Shown: positions 1 to 7,252, counted from the stretch's first letter. The stretch is DNA of 18,842 bases from Bacteroidales bacterium UBA3816 (GCA_002368955.1 DFDY01000043.1:223-19064), one strand, 5' to 3'. The notes: a model not told the origin generated them from the letters alone. Translations and numbers: made by a program.

Positions 1-701
1 CCGCACTGCACCTCGTCGGCCATAAAGAGGACATTGTGCTTGTGGCAGATGTCATAGCATTTCTTCAAATAGCCCTCGTCGGGGACATAAACGCCGGCCT
101 CGCCCTGGATGGGTTCGAGCAGGAAACCGGCAATGGTGTCGCCGTCTTTCTCCAACACGCGCTCAAGGGCATCGGGGTCGTTGTAGGGGATGCGGATGAA
201 ACCGGGAGTCATGGGACCGTAGTTGGCGTAGCTCTCGGGGTCGTTGCTCATAGTGATGATGGTGATGGTGCGGCCGTGGAAGTTGCCTTCGCAGCAGACG
301 ATCTTCACGTCCTCATTCTTGATACCTTTCTTCACCACGCCCCAGCGGCGAGCCAGCTTGAGGCCGGTCTCGTCGGCTTCGGCACCAGTGTTCATGGGCA
401 GCACCTTATCGTAGCCAAAATATTCGGTGACATACTTTTCCCACTCGCCGAGGCAATCATTGTAGAAGGCGCGGCTGCTGAGGGTGAGCTTCTGAGCCTG
501 GTCGGTCAGGGCCTTGATAATCTTGGGGTGGCAGTGACCTTGGTTGACGGCAGAGTAGGCCGAAAGGAAGTCGAAATAGCGTTTGCCCTCGCAATCCCAC
601 ACAAAGGCACCTTCGCCTTTGGCCAGAACGACGGGCAGCGGATGATAGTTGTGAGCACCATAACGGGCTTCCATTTCCATGAATTGTTCAGATTTTGTCA
701 T
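1..701 (-). CDS. rocD: Ornithine aminotransferase, N-terminal part (cut by window edge)
   Basis: This is a PLP-dependent class III aminotransferase that most resembles ornithine--oxo-acid transaminase, which converts ornithine and 2-oxoglutarate to glutamate semialdehyde and glutamate in the cytoplasm. The reverse strand is open from the ATG at 699-701 to the window edge and gives 233 residues. Visible family motifs are NTGAEADET around residue 100 (cofactor phosphate region), NFHGRT near 140, EPIQGEAGV near 197, and MADEVQCG at the very edge, whose Asp should contact the PLP ring nitrogen. The PLP lysine and the C-terminal half lie outside the window. The start is supported by a Bacteroidota -7 box about 50 bp upstream. 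Acetylornithine aminotransferase is the main alternative, but the EPIQGEAGV/VPDEGYL wording fits the ornithine enzyme better. The family is certain; the substrate is inferred. Confidence 0.9.
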   Translation of the reverse strand, partial: MTKSEQFMEMEARYGAHNYHPLPVVLAKGEGAFVWDCEGKRYFDFLSAYSAVNQGHCHPKIIKALTDQAQKLTLSSRAFYNDCLGEWEKYVTEYFGYDKVLPMNTGAEADETGLKLARRWGVVKKGIKNEDVKIVCCEGNFHGRTITIITMSNDPESYANYGPMTPGFIRIPYNDPDALERVLEKDGDTIAGFLLEPIQGEAGVYVPDEGYLKKCYDICHKHNVLFMADEVQC

Positions 702-749
702 ATAGCTGTGTATTTTTAGTTGTTTGTTTTTATTCCTAAAAAAGTTTTG

Positions 750-757
750 CAAATTTA
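750..757 (-). promoter_or_regulatory. Candidate Bacteroidota promoter (-7 box) for rocD
   Basis: Read on the minus strand this is TAAATTTG, a full match to the Bacteroidota -7 consensus TAnnTTTG. It lies about 50 bp upstream of the rocD start. No clear -33 TTG stands at the usual 19-20 bp distance, so only the -7 half is supported. Confidence 0.5.
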
Positions 758-818
758 CACATTAATTTTCAAATAAAAATAATATTTCTGCGTTTTTAAT
801 AAAAAAATTTCTGCACAT

Positions 819-2516
819 ATGGATGAATGGGTCTTGAAACTAGAAGATTTGAAAGTGCAATTCCTGCATGACGGCCAGTACCACACCGCGGTGGACGGGG
901 TGAGCCTGACGGTAGGGCAAGGCCGCACGCTGGGCATTGTGGGTGAGTCGGGCAGCGGTAAGTCGGTCAGCACCATGAGCGTGATGGGACTTTTGCCCAA
1001 GCCGCCCCATTGCCTAGTGGAGGGCAGGGCTTTGTTCTGTCCCGCCGACGGCCAAGAGCCTGTGGAGCTGCTATCGCTGCCCGAAGACGAGATACGCAAA
1101 TATCGTGGCAGCGGCATCTCCATGATTTTTCAAGAGCCCATGACTAGCCTCAACCCCGTGCACAAATGTGGTGCCCAGGTGATGGAAATGCTGCGCCAAC
1201 ACGAGGATGTGGGGCGCAAAGAGGCACGCCAGCGTGTGCTGCAGCTGTTTGAAGAGGTGCGGTTGCCCCGTCCTGAGAAGATTTTCGACAGCTATCCCCA
1301 CGAAATCAGCGGCGGGCAGAAACAGCGCGTGATGATTGCCATGGCACTCATCTGCCACCCTCGCCTGCTCATTGCAGATGAGCCCACTACGGCACTGGAC
1401 GTAACCGTGCAGAAAACCATTCTAGAACTGTTGCGCTCTCTGCAACAGAAATACAATATCGGCATTATCTTTATCACCCACGACCTTGGGGTCGTTGCTC
1501 AGATTGCCGACGAGGTGGCAGTGATGTATCACGGCAAGATTGTGGAACAGAGAGGAGCCGAGCAGGTGCTCCACAGCCCCCAACATCCATATACCCAAGG
1601 GCTTCTGGCCTGCCGACCGCCTCTGGACAGCCGCCCACGGAGGCTGCCCACCGTGAAAGAATTCCTTGAAGGAGGGCATTCCGATCCTGCTGACAAGAGA
1701 GAGCAGCGAATTTCTGCCCCATCGGAGGGGGAACCACTTTTGTCGGTTCGCGATCTGGAAGTGACCTATGCTTTGGAGAAGAATATATTTGGAAAGACAA
1801 CCAAGGAGATGAAGGCTGTGGACGGATTTTCCTTCGACATCTACCCAGGGGAGACCCTAGGCCTTGTGGGCGAGTCGGGATGCGGCAAGAGCACCCTGGG
1901 TCGCACTCTATTGCGTCTGCTGGACCATTCCTCCGGAACCATCACTTACCGTGGTCACAACCTTGACCAACTTTCCCATTCCGAACTACACGAATTGCGC
2001 CGCAAGGTGCAAATTGTCTTCCAAGACCCATATTCATCACTCAATCCGCGCATTACCATTGGCGAAGCTATCTTGGAACCGCTCAAATGCCACCATCTTT
2101 ACGCCTCTTCCTCTAAGCGACGTGAGAGGGTGATGCAACTGATGCAGCAGGTAGGTCTCGAACCCGATTGGTACAATCGTTATCCCCACGAGTTTTCTGG
2201 CGGGCAGCGGCAGCGAGTTTGCATTGCCCGTGCCCTGATATTGGAGCCGGAACTGGTGGTATGCGACGAGAGCGTTTCTGCCCTTGACGTGTCGGTGCAG
2301 GCGCAAGTGCTCAACCTCCTCAACGAGCTCAAGGAGGCTTACGGCTACACCTATCTTTTTATCACTCACGACCTGTCGGTGGTGAAATTCCTCTCCGACC
2401 GCATTATGGTCATGGAGAAAGGCCGCCTGGTCGAAACAGCTCCCAGCGACGAACTTTTCGCCCACCCTCAGCACCCCTACACCCAACGCCTCCTGGCCGC
2501 AATACCCAAGGTCTGA
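819..2516 (+). CDS. Fused dual-ATPase oligopeptide-type ABC transporter protein
   Basis: This 565-residue protein has two complete ABC ATPase domains in one chain, equivalent to a fusion of DppD/OppD and DppF/OppF as in GsiA or YejF. Such subunits power import of peptides, glutathione or related solutes through a membrane permease pair. Domain 1 has Walker A GESGSGKS at 42-49, signature ISGGQKQR near 163, Walker B LLIADEPTTALD near 183, the H-loop FITHD and the oligopeptide-family tail motif HPYTQGLL near 257. Domain 2 has GESGCGKST near 351, FSGGQRQR near 459, LVVCDESVSALD near 480, LFITHD and HPYTQRLLAAIP at the end. All catalytic motifs are intact. No permease or solute-binding gene lies nearby in the window, so the substrate is unknown. 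It starts at the first in-frame ATG after an AT-rich leader. The next gene follows after 53 bp. Confidence 0.95.
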   Translation: MDEWVLKLEDLKVQFLHDGQYHTAVDGVSLTVGQGRTLGIVGESGSGKSVSTMSVMGLLPKPPHCLVEGRALFCPADGQEPVELLSLPEDEIRKYRGSGISMIFQEPMTSLNPVHKCGAQVMEMLRQHEDVGRKEARQRVLQLFEEVRLPRPEKIFDSYPHEISGGQKQRVMIAMALICHPRLLIADEPTTALDVTVQKTILELLRSLQQKYNIGIIFITHDLGVVAQIADEVAVMYHGKIVEQRGAEQVLHSPQHPYTQGLLACRPPLDSRPRRLPTVKEFLEGGHSDPADKREQRISAPSEGEPLLSVRDLEVTYALEKNIFGKTTKEMKAVDGFSFDIYPGETLGLVGESGCGKSTLGRTLLRLLDHSSGTITYRGHNLDQLSHSELHELRRKVQIVFQDPYSSLNPRITIGEAILEPLKCHHLYASSSKRRERVMQLMQQVGLEPDWYNRYPHEFSGGQRQRVCIARALILEPELVVCDESVSALDVSVQAQVLNLLNELKEAYGYTYLFITHDLSVVKFLSDRIMVMEKGRLVETAPSDELFAHPQHPYTQRLLAAIPKV

Positions 2517-2569
2517 CAAAAGAATAACAACGGCACACAATAATTCGCTTTCACCTACGTTATCCAAAC

Positions 2570-3571
2570 ATGATAAACGAAAAATACATCCGATTCGACT
2601 GGGCTGCCAAACGCATGCTGCGTGACAAGGCAAACTTCGATGTCCTGGAAGGACTGATGACTGTGCTGATTGGTGAAAAGGTGACCATCGACGAAATCCT
2701 CGAAAGCGAAGGCAACCAAGAGAGCGAGACTGACAAGTACAACCGCGTGGACGTAATGGCCCGCAACAGCAAGGGGGAGTTTATCATTGTAGAAGTGCAA
2801 CTCTCACGTGAGCGATACTATTTGGAGCGCATACTCTATGGTGTTTCCAAGGTAATCACCGACAACATGCACCTCGGCGACCGCTATGAGAAGGTGAAGA
2901 AGGTGTATTCCATCAACATCATCTATTTCCCCATGGGCAAAGGCAAAGACTACCTCTACCACGGCATCACCACATTCACCGGAGTCCACACCAACGACAA
3001 GTTGGAGATCACCGACTACGAGGCCGACACCCTCCGTATGCGCACCCCGCAACAAGTCTTCCCCGAATACTTCATCATCCGTGTCAACGAGTTCAACCAA
3101 GTGGCTACCACCCCATTAGAGGAGTGGATAGAGTATCTGAAGAACGGAAAGATTAATTCTGACACCAAAGCCCCTGGCCTACAAGAGGCAAGACAGAAAC
3201 TGCTCTACATGAACATGAGCGACAAAGAAAAACGCATCTATGAGCATCACCTAGCCGACCAAATGATTGAAAATGACATTCTAGATACCGCCCGCATCGA
3301 AGGACTTGCATTGGGACGTGAAGAAGGTCGTGCTGAGGGACGTGAAGAAGGTCGTGCTGAAGGACGTGAAGAAGGTCGTGCTGAGGGACGTGAAGAAGGT
3401 CGCGTCGAAGGTCGTGCTGAGGGTCTTGCCGAGGGTCTTGCAGAAGGACGTGAAAAAGGACTTGCCGAAGGCCTGTTGCAAGTAGCCAAAAGCATGAAGC
3501 AGATGGGCCTGCCCATTGAGACCATTACCCAAGCAACAGGGCTCCCCGCAGAAGAAATAAGAAAGCTCTGA
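2570..3571 (+). CDS. Rpn/PD-(D/E)XK nuclease family protein (transposase-like) with GREEGRAE repeat tail
   Basis: This 333-residue protein belongs to the PD-(D/E)XK nuclease family transposase group (Rpn-like, PDDEXK_2), recognised by the opening KYIRFDWAAKRML, NFDVLEGLM near 22-30, and the nuclease core with D61 in NRVDVMA and E75-x-Q77 in VEVQL. Studied Rpn proteins are DNA endonucleases that promote RecA-independent recombination; other members may be defence or toxin-like proteins. From residue 249 the chain becomes a charged, probably helical repeat: four copies of GREEGRAE (the last ending RVE), then degenerate four-residue GxxE units, and a C-terminal helix ending LPIETITQATGLPAEEIRKL. 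Such tails are typical of the family. The gene follows the ABC gene by 53 bp on the same strand, but a functional link is not evident. No terminal inverted repeats were seen, so it is not treated as an insertion sequence. Confidence 0.88.
   Translation: MINEKYIRFDWAAKRMLRDKANFDVLEGLMTVLIGEKVTIDEILESEGNQESETDKYNRVDVMARNSKGEFIIVEVQLSRERYYLERILYGVSKVITDNMHLGDRYEKVKKVYSINIIYFPMGKGKDYLYHGITTFTGVHTNDKLEITDYEADTLRMRTPQQVFPEYFIIRVNEFNQVATTPLEEWIEYLKNGKINSDTKAPGLQEARQKLLYMNMSDKEKRIYEHHLADQMIENDILDTARIEGLALGREEGRAEGREEGRAEGREEGRAEGREEGRVEGRAEGLAEGLAEGREKGLAEGLLQVAKSMKQMGLPIETITQATGLPAEEIRKL
3314..3469 (+). repeat. In-frame tandem repeat (24-bp units grading into 12-bp units)
   Basis: Four consecutive 24-bp units begin at 3314, 3338, 3362 and 3386 and encode GREEGRAE. 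The first three differ from one another by only one base in the last codon; the fourth differs in its last three codons. They are followed to 3469 by diverged 12-bp units encoding GRAE, GLAE, GLAE, GREK and GLAE. The near identity at DNA level, including synonymous sites, indicates recent duplication. Confidence 0.9.
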
Positions 3572-3996
3572 CACCACACAGGCATCCTAACCCAAAGAGT
3601 CCCAGCCAAAATAGGAACCACCTTTTTATGTCTTGCAAACCAGTTTCTCAGGAACTTATCACCCCATCAAGACAGATTGCAGAACTGCATCAAACAGCAT
3701 AAGGTTCTACACCAATGAAGGTAGACTACTAACTTGTTGATATTGTTCCTATCGCTGTATTGGTCATTCTATCTATCGAGGTTGCTGGCATTTTTGAAAC
3801 CTAATCCAGACTGAGAAGCATAATCTTTTCCTCTGTTCTAAGTTCCCAATAGGTGTATTCATTAAGTACAAGAGACTTCGACCGCATAGCGACAAATCCG
3901 CAACCTCAGTGGTCTACTTGGAAGTAACATAAGCATGGAATAAGAACAGAATGATTGTCACTTGTCTCATTGCAAGCGACTGACAAGGCCTTCCGA
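3572..3996. other. 425-bp intergenic stretch with no recognisable gene
   Basis: This stretch lies between the ends of the convergent Rpn-like and glycosyltransferase genes. It appears to be lower in GC than its neighbours, and all frames are broken by stops. Short open runs exist on both strands (for example a minus-strand run of about 34 codons around 3810-3910), but I recognise no family in them. It may be an eroded gene or plain spacer. No clear intrinsic terminator follows the Rpn-like gene. Confidence 0.5.
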
Positions 3997-5016
3997 CTAT
4001 ATTTTCCGGCCTTTGGAGGTTAGCTGACGGCCTAGGCGGGTGATGGGGTATGCCAAAACCCAAAGTGAGAGGACTATGTTTTTATGGTTTAGGACGAAGT
4101 CAATCCATCGAGTAAAGTGGTATTGGGCCAGTTGCTTGCGTTTCTCGCTGCCTAGGGAGGTATAGATATGTGAAACTGATGCCTTAGAGTATTTGGAAAG
4201 GTTGCGCAGCCGCAATACACCAACATACCGGGTGCGAGCCTCGTCGCTGAGGGTGGCAGCCAACCGGGGCAGGCGCGGCCGCACCTCGTCAGCAAAGGCG
4301 AGGAGCCGCTGACCGGCCATCAGCTGCTCGGACAAAGCCTGCGGGGTCGGGGCCTGGGCACAGGTGCTGTTTTCGTTGAACGCATAGCGGTAGCCCACGC
4401 CCTCGACAAACTGCACTTGAGCCGCCTTGGAATAGACTCTGACCGTCCAGTCGCAGTCCTCCCATCGCAGGCCCTCGACAAATCGCTCTCCAAGGGCCTG
4501 CAGCCACTGCCTGCGATAGAGGTTGCGCCACGGGGCATTGTACCAACAGGTGTAGTATTCCTCCAGATACTCCTGACTGGACATCACCACATTTCGAGCA
4601 CCCTCCGGCATGGCGAAAAGGTTCCACTTTCCACGCGGCTGCTCGTACTCAAAATCGAAGTAACAGATGTCAGCACTCGTCTGTGAGACCGCCGCCAGCG
4701 CAGTCATCACGCCCTCGACAACGACGGCATCATCGGCATCGCAAAAGGCTATATATTCGCCCCTTGCCATATCGATTGCCCGGTTTCGGGCTGCCCCCTG
4801 CCGCTGGTTGCGCTCCTGATGCAGCACCTTCATGTTGCTGTGGCCAGATGCATATTTTTCCAGTACTCCCAAAGTGTTGTCTGTCGAACAATCATCTACC
4901 ACAATGACCTCAAGTTCCTCTTCCGTCAGTGGAAGTGAATATATCCCTTTCAAGCAATCGGTGATGAAATTTTGGCAGTTGTAGGCCGGGACTATATATG
5001 TTAGCAATAGAGCCAT
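3997..5016 (-). CDS. Glycosyltransferase family 2 protein
   Basis: This is a 339-residue GT-A fold glycosyltransferase, likely transferring a sugar from a nucleotide-sugar donor during surface polysaccharide or capsule synthesis at the cytoplasmic face of the membrane. The N-terminus has the family opening YIVPAYNC at 7-14, VIVVDDCSTDNT at 37-48, RNRAIDMARGEYIAF at 77-91 and the metal-binding CDADD at 92-96. A WEDCDW motif further on is typical of the acceptor part of the domain. The C-terminal segment near residues 305-330 is hydrophobic with basic flanks and could be membrane-associated, but it is not a convincing transmembrane helix. The gene stands alone, without other polysaccharide genes around it, so donor and acceptor cannot be told. 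It lies 118 bp downstream of the DksA-like gene on the same strand, with two hairpins in between. Confidence 0.92.
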   Translation of the reverse strand: MALLLTYIVPAYNCQNFITDCLKGIYSLPLTEEELEVIVVDDCSTDNTLGVLEKYASGHSNMKVLHQERNQRQGAARNRAIDMARGEYIAFCDADDAVVVEGVMTALAAVSQTSADICYFDFEYEQPRGKWNLFAMPEGARNVVMSSQEYLEEYYTCWYNAPWRNLYRRQWLQALGERFVEGLRWEDCDWTVRVYSKAAQVQFVEGVGYRYAFNENSTCAQAPTPQALSEQLMAGQRLLAFADEVRPRLPRLAATLSDEARTRYVGVLRLRNLSKYSKASVSHIYTSLGSEKRKQLAQYHFTRWIDFVLNHKNIVLSLWVLAYPITRLGRQLTSKGRKI

Positions 5017-5046
5017 TAAGCAACTAATTATTTATAATTCAATAGA

Positions 5047-5054
5047 CAAATACA
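5047..5054 (-). promoter_or_regulatory. Weak candidate -7 box for the glycosyltransferase
   Basis: On the minus strand this reads TGTATTTG, one mismatch from TAnnTTTG. It lies about 30 bp before the glycosyltransferase start. No good -33 element is visible. Confidence 0.25.
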
Positions 5055-5058
5055 GAAT

Positions 5059-5130
5059 GGAGCCTTTTATAAAACAGGCTCCTAAATAGTATGTAGAACC
5101 ATGCGATGCCTGCCGAGGGCGAAGCAGGCA
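5059..5130. other. Two consecutive hairpins between the DksA-like and glycosyltransferase genes
   Basis: Perfect inverted repeats GGAGCCT/AGGCTCC (5059-5065 and 5076-5082) and TGCCTGC/GCAGGCA (5107-5113 and 5124-5130) can each form a 7-bp stem with a 10-nt loop. They follow the stop of the DksA-like gene. Neither is followed by a good T-tract in the direction of transcription, so they could be a non-canonical terminator, an attenuator, or mRNA-stabilising hairpins. Confidence 0.55.
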
Positions 5131-5134
5131 ACGG

Positions 5135-5536
5135 CTAACGACGTTTCTTTTCCTGCATTTTGCCTTCCACGGTGGTGGTGGCATGTGGAACAATCATCAG
5201 ACGCTCTTTGGGGATGAGTTTGCCGGTGATGCGGCAGATACCGTAGGTCTTGTTTTCGATGCGGATGAGGGCGGCATCGAGGTCCTTGATATACTTTTCC
5301 TGACGGGCGGCCAAGCGGGCGTTTTCCTCTTTAGAGAGAACGTTGCTCCCTTCTTCCAAGTTCTTAAAGGTGGGGGCAGTGTCGTTGGCCTCGTTTTGAT
5401 TGCCAGCGATGGCCTCGTTGAGGAGCTCTAAGTTTTTCTGCGCCTCAGCTCTCTTTTGGAGGATTAACTGTTTGAAGAATTGGAGTTCTTCGTTTGAGTA
5501 GCAGTTTTTCTCAGGAGTGACTTCTTTCTTTTCCAT
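5135..5536 (-). CDS. DksA/TraR family RNA polymerase-binding protein with degenerate zinc finger
   Basis: This 133-residue protein is alpha-helical in its first two thirds and ends in a DksA/TraR zinc-finger-like segment. DksA homologues insert a coiled coil into the RNA polymerase secondary channel and modulate initiation with ppGpp. The tail YGICRITGKLIPKERL aligns with the canonical YGIC-x2-C-GxxIPxxRL, but only C101 of the four zinc cysteines is kept; the others are T104, T122 and G125. The possible tip motif E49-x-x-D52-x-A54 resembles the DxxDxA tip of E. coli DksA. I recall that Bacteroidota members of the family often lack these cysteines, so this is probably lineage-normal and not decay. 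A good promoter lies upstream. Regulatory function is inferred from the family. Confidence 0.88.
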   Translation of the reverse strand: MEKKEVTPEKNCYSNEELQFFKQLILQKRAEAQKNLELLNEAIAGNQNEANDTAPTFKNLEEGSNVLSKEENARLAARQEKYIKDLDAALIRIENKTYGICRITGKLIPKERLMIVPHATTTVEGKMQEKKRR

Positions 5537-5585
5537 AAGGCTGACGTTTACGTTAATACTATATTTATCACATTATTTCGATTTG

Positions 5586-5614
5586 CAAAAGTACATATAC
5601 TTTTGAAATTACAA
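5586..5614 (-). promoter_or_regulatory. Bacteroidota-type promoter for the DksA-like gene
   Basis: On the minus strand there is a -33-like TTG at 5612-5614, then 18 bp, then TACTTTTG at 5586-5593, a full match to TAnnTTTG. Spacing is close to the consensus. It lies about 50 bp upstream of the DksA-like start and just after the rimM stop. Confidence 0.6.
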
Positions 5615-5639
5615 AAAAATAAATATCAACAATATGTTA

Positions 5640-6164
5640 CTAACTCTGCAAATACAAATCTATCAGTCCATTAGGAGCCGTAATATAGATGGTTTTATTC
5701 TCCCGGTCCACTTGTTTTATGACTGGGTCGATAACTGGGACAAGAATTTCCTTGTCGCCGTTGATGATTTGGAAAAGTGGCTGGGCTGGATATTCAATGA
5801 TGGTCTGAATGGTGCCAATGTCGCCGTAGACATCGTCTACCACGCGAAACCCTCTCACCTCGTGAAAATAGAACTGATTTCCAGTCAGTTTTGGCAACAT
5901 ATCGAGGGGGAGGTATAGGTCACAACCCACCAAGGCATGCGCCTCTTCTGGCTTGAGGTCCTCAAAAGTGACAACGGCTTTGTTGCCGTTGATGTTCTCC
6001 AGATGGAAAAAGTAGGGCACTAGAGAGCCCTTCACTTCTACAAAGGCCGAGTCCAGCTCGGCATAGTCTTCCGGGCTGTCCACGTCGAGGAAGAAAACCA
6101 CCTGGCCCTTGATGCCCCAAGGCTTGGTGATTTTGCCCAGTTGATAGCATTCTTCTTTGGTCAT
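5640..6164 (-). CDS. rimM: Ribosome maturation factor RimM
   Basis: This 174-residue protein matches RimM, which binds ribosomal protein S19 and helps assemble the head of the 30S subunit during 16S rRNA maturation. The N-terminal beta-barrel opens with YQLGKITKPWGIKGQVVF (residues 7-24), the family hallmark (GxIxxxxGxxGxV). The second half is a PRC barrel with FYFHEVRGFRVVDD near 98-111 and the ending part IINGDKEILVPVIDPVIKQVD near 134-154. Length is normal. It lies downstream of rpsP on the same strand, a linkage common in bacteria, but an intrinsic terminator sits between the two, so it needs read-through or its own promoter. No clear TAnnTTTG box was found just upstream. Confidence 0.95.
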   Translation of the reverse strand: MTKEECYQLGKITKPWGIKGQVVFFLDVDSPEDYAELDSAFVEVKGSLVPYFFHLENINGNKAVVTFEDLKPEEAHALVGCDLYLPLDMLPKLTGNQFYFHEVRGFRVVDDVYGDIGTIQTIIEYPAQPLFQIINGDKEILVPVIDPVIKQVDRENKTIYITAPNGLIDLYLQS

Positions 6165-6207
6165 CGTTCTTTTGTGTTAAGTTATTGTCCGACAAGTTGT
6201 GTCAACG

Positions 6208-6247
6208 AAAAAAAGCGTGTCCTTTGTAACTGGGGCACGCTTTTTTT
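6208..6247 (-). terminator. Intrinsic terminator after rpsP
   Basis: The stem GCGTG/CACGC (6215-6219 and 6236-6240) is extended by T-G, C-G and C-G pairs around a loop at 6223-6232. It is flanked by seven or more A residues on the left and T residues on the right, so a T-tract follows the stem on either strand. In the minus direction it lies 17 bp after the rpsP stop. Confidence 0.85.
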
Positions 6248-6263
6248 ATTCATCTGAAAAGGA

Positions 6264-6815
6264 TTATTCAGCGGCGGGAGCCTCTTCGGCAGCAGGAGCC
6301 TCTGCCTCGGCGGCAGCAGCAGCTTCGGCCTTGGCGGCAGCTTCAGCCTCAGCAGCGGCCTTGCGCTTAGCGGCAACGGCGTTAGCCTTGGCCTCGTTGA
6401 ACTTCTTTTCGGCATCAAGACGGGCTTTCTTCTCAGAGCGCATCTGGTTTTCGGCCTCGCTCTTGACGTTAGCAATCTTGTTCTCCTTGGCCTGGAGCCA
6501 CTCGTTGAACTTCACGTCGGCCTGTTCCTGGCTGATAGCGCCTTTTTCAACACCAATCTGGAGGTGGCGTTTGAGCAGGACACCCTTGTAGGAAAGGATG
6601 CGGCGGCAAGTGTCGCTGGGCTGAGCTCCGTTCTTAAGCCACTGGGCGGCTTTGTCAACATCGAGGACGATGGTGGCGGGGTTGGTCATAGGATTGTAGG
6701 TGCCTAATTTCTCGATAAATCTACCATCCCGAGGTGCACGACCATCCGCAACAACGATATGATAGAAAGGCTGATTCTTTTTACCATGACGCTGTAATCT
6801 AATTCTTGAAGGCAT
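6264..6815 (-). CDS. rpsP: 30S ribosomal protein S16 with long Ala/Lys/Glu-rich tail
   Basis: S16 is a small-subunit protein that binds 16S rRNA early in assembly. The N-terminal core is clear: MPSRIRLQRHGKKNQPFYHI, then VADGRAPRDGRFIEKLGTYNP at 22-42 and a helical end near 90. Canonical S16 is about 80-90 residues; this one has 183. The extra half holds a charged segment around 105-150 that looks like a coiled coil (KSEAENQMRSEKKARLDAEK), then an almost pure Ala/Glu/Lys run to the stop. Extended S16 tails are familiar in Bacteroidota, but this is a long one. A strong -7 box lies upstream and a terminator follows. The annotation of the core is certain; the tail function is unknown. Confidence 0.97.
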   Translation of the reverse strand: MPSRIRLQRHGKKNQPFYHIVVADGRAPRDGRFIEKLGTYNPMTNPATIVLDVDKAAQWLKNGAQPSDTCRRILSYKGVLLKRHLQIGVEKGAISQEQADVKFNEWLQAKENKIANVKSEAENQMRSEKKARLDAEKKFNEAKANAVAAKRKAAAEAEAAAKAEAAAAAEAEAPAAEEAPAAE

Positions 6816-6869
6816 AAATGTTTGTTTTTAAAATTGTTAATACTATTTTTAGGTTCTTAAACCGAGTTG

Positions 6870-6877
6870 CAAAGATA
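6870..6877 (-). promoter_or_regulatory. Candidate Bacteroidota promoter (-7 box) for rpsP
   Basis: On the minus strand this is TATCTTTG, a full match to TAnnTTTG, about 55 bp upstream of the rpsP start in AT-rich DNA. A -33 element at consensus spacing is not evident. Confidence 0.6.
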
Positions 6878-6929
6878 CAACATTTTTTTTAATTGGACAT
6901 TTTTTTTCTAAAATAATTTTTCGACAAGT

Positions 6930-7252
6930 AATATAACTGAGGGTTGTCAAGCATTAATGACTTAAACCAAAATCGGTCTTTAGGCCGACACATGGTCATA
7001 ATATCCTCATTTCAATGTCTATTTATGCCATGTCAGCATTTCTTTCGGCATCTTGTCCACATCCCTGTCTTGACCTAGCCCACTGCGCCTGCGACAGTGA
7101 TGCTGCCCATCTGCTCGAAACGAATACTAATCTGACACAAATCATATCGACCGATTTGGGTTAAAGAATTCATCCTGGAATAGATGGTTTCTGCTTCCCC
7201 TCGACGGCTGGGTGGTACTCGACAAATTGCACTAGCCACTTAGTGCCAGCAT
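6930..7252. other. Left part of the rpsP-ribF intergenic region, no recognisable gene
   Basis: All six frames are interrupted by stops. Two imperfect hairpins are visible: TCGGTC/GGCCGA-type at 6973-6988, and CACTGCG...CGACAGTG at 7081-7099. A short minus-strand open run begins at an ATG near 7000 and reads toward the rpsP promoter, but I recognise nothing in it. The stretch could be an eroded gene or a non-coding RNA region. Between repeat copy A (ending 7387) and the ribF promoter there is further non-coding DNA without recognisable content. Confidence 0.45.

Noticed and set aside
36..719. 227-codon open frame on the plus strand at the left edge
   Set aside because: It is a shadow of the minus-strand ornithine aminotransferase, which runs off the window.
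3314..3469. Repeat array as a CRISPR
   Set aside because: Units are contiguous, in frame and without unique spacers; it is a coding tandem repeat.
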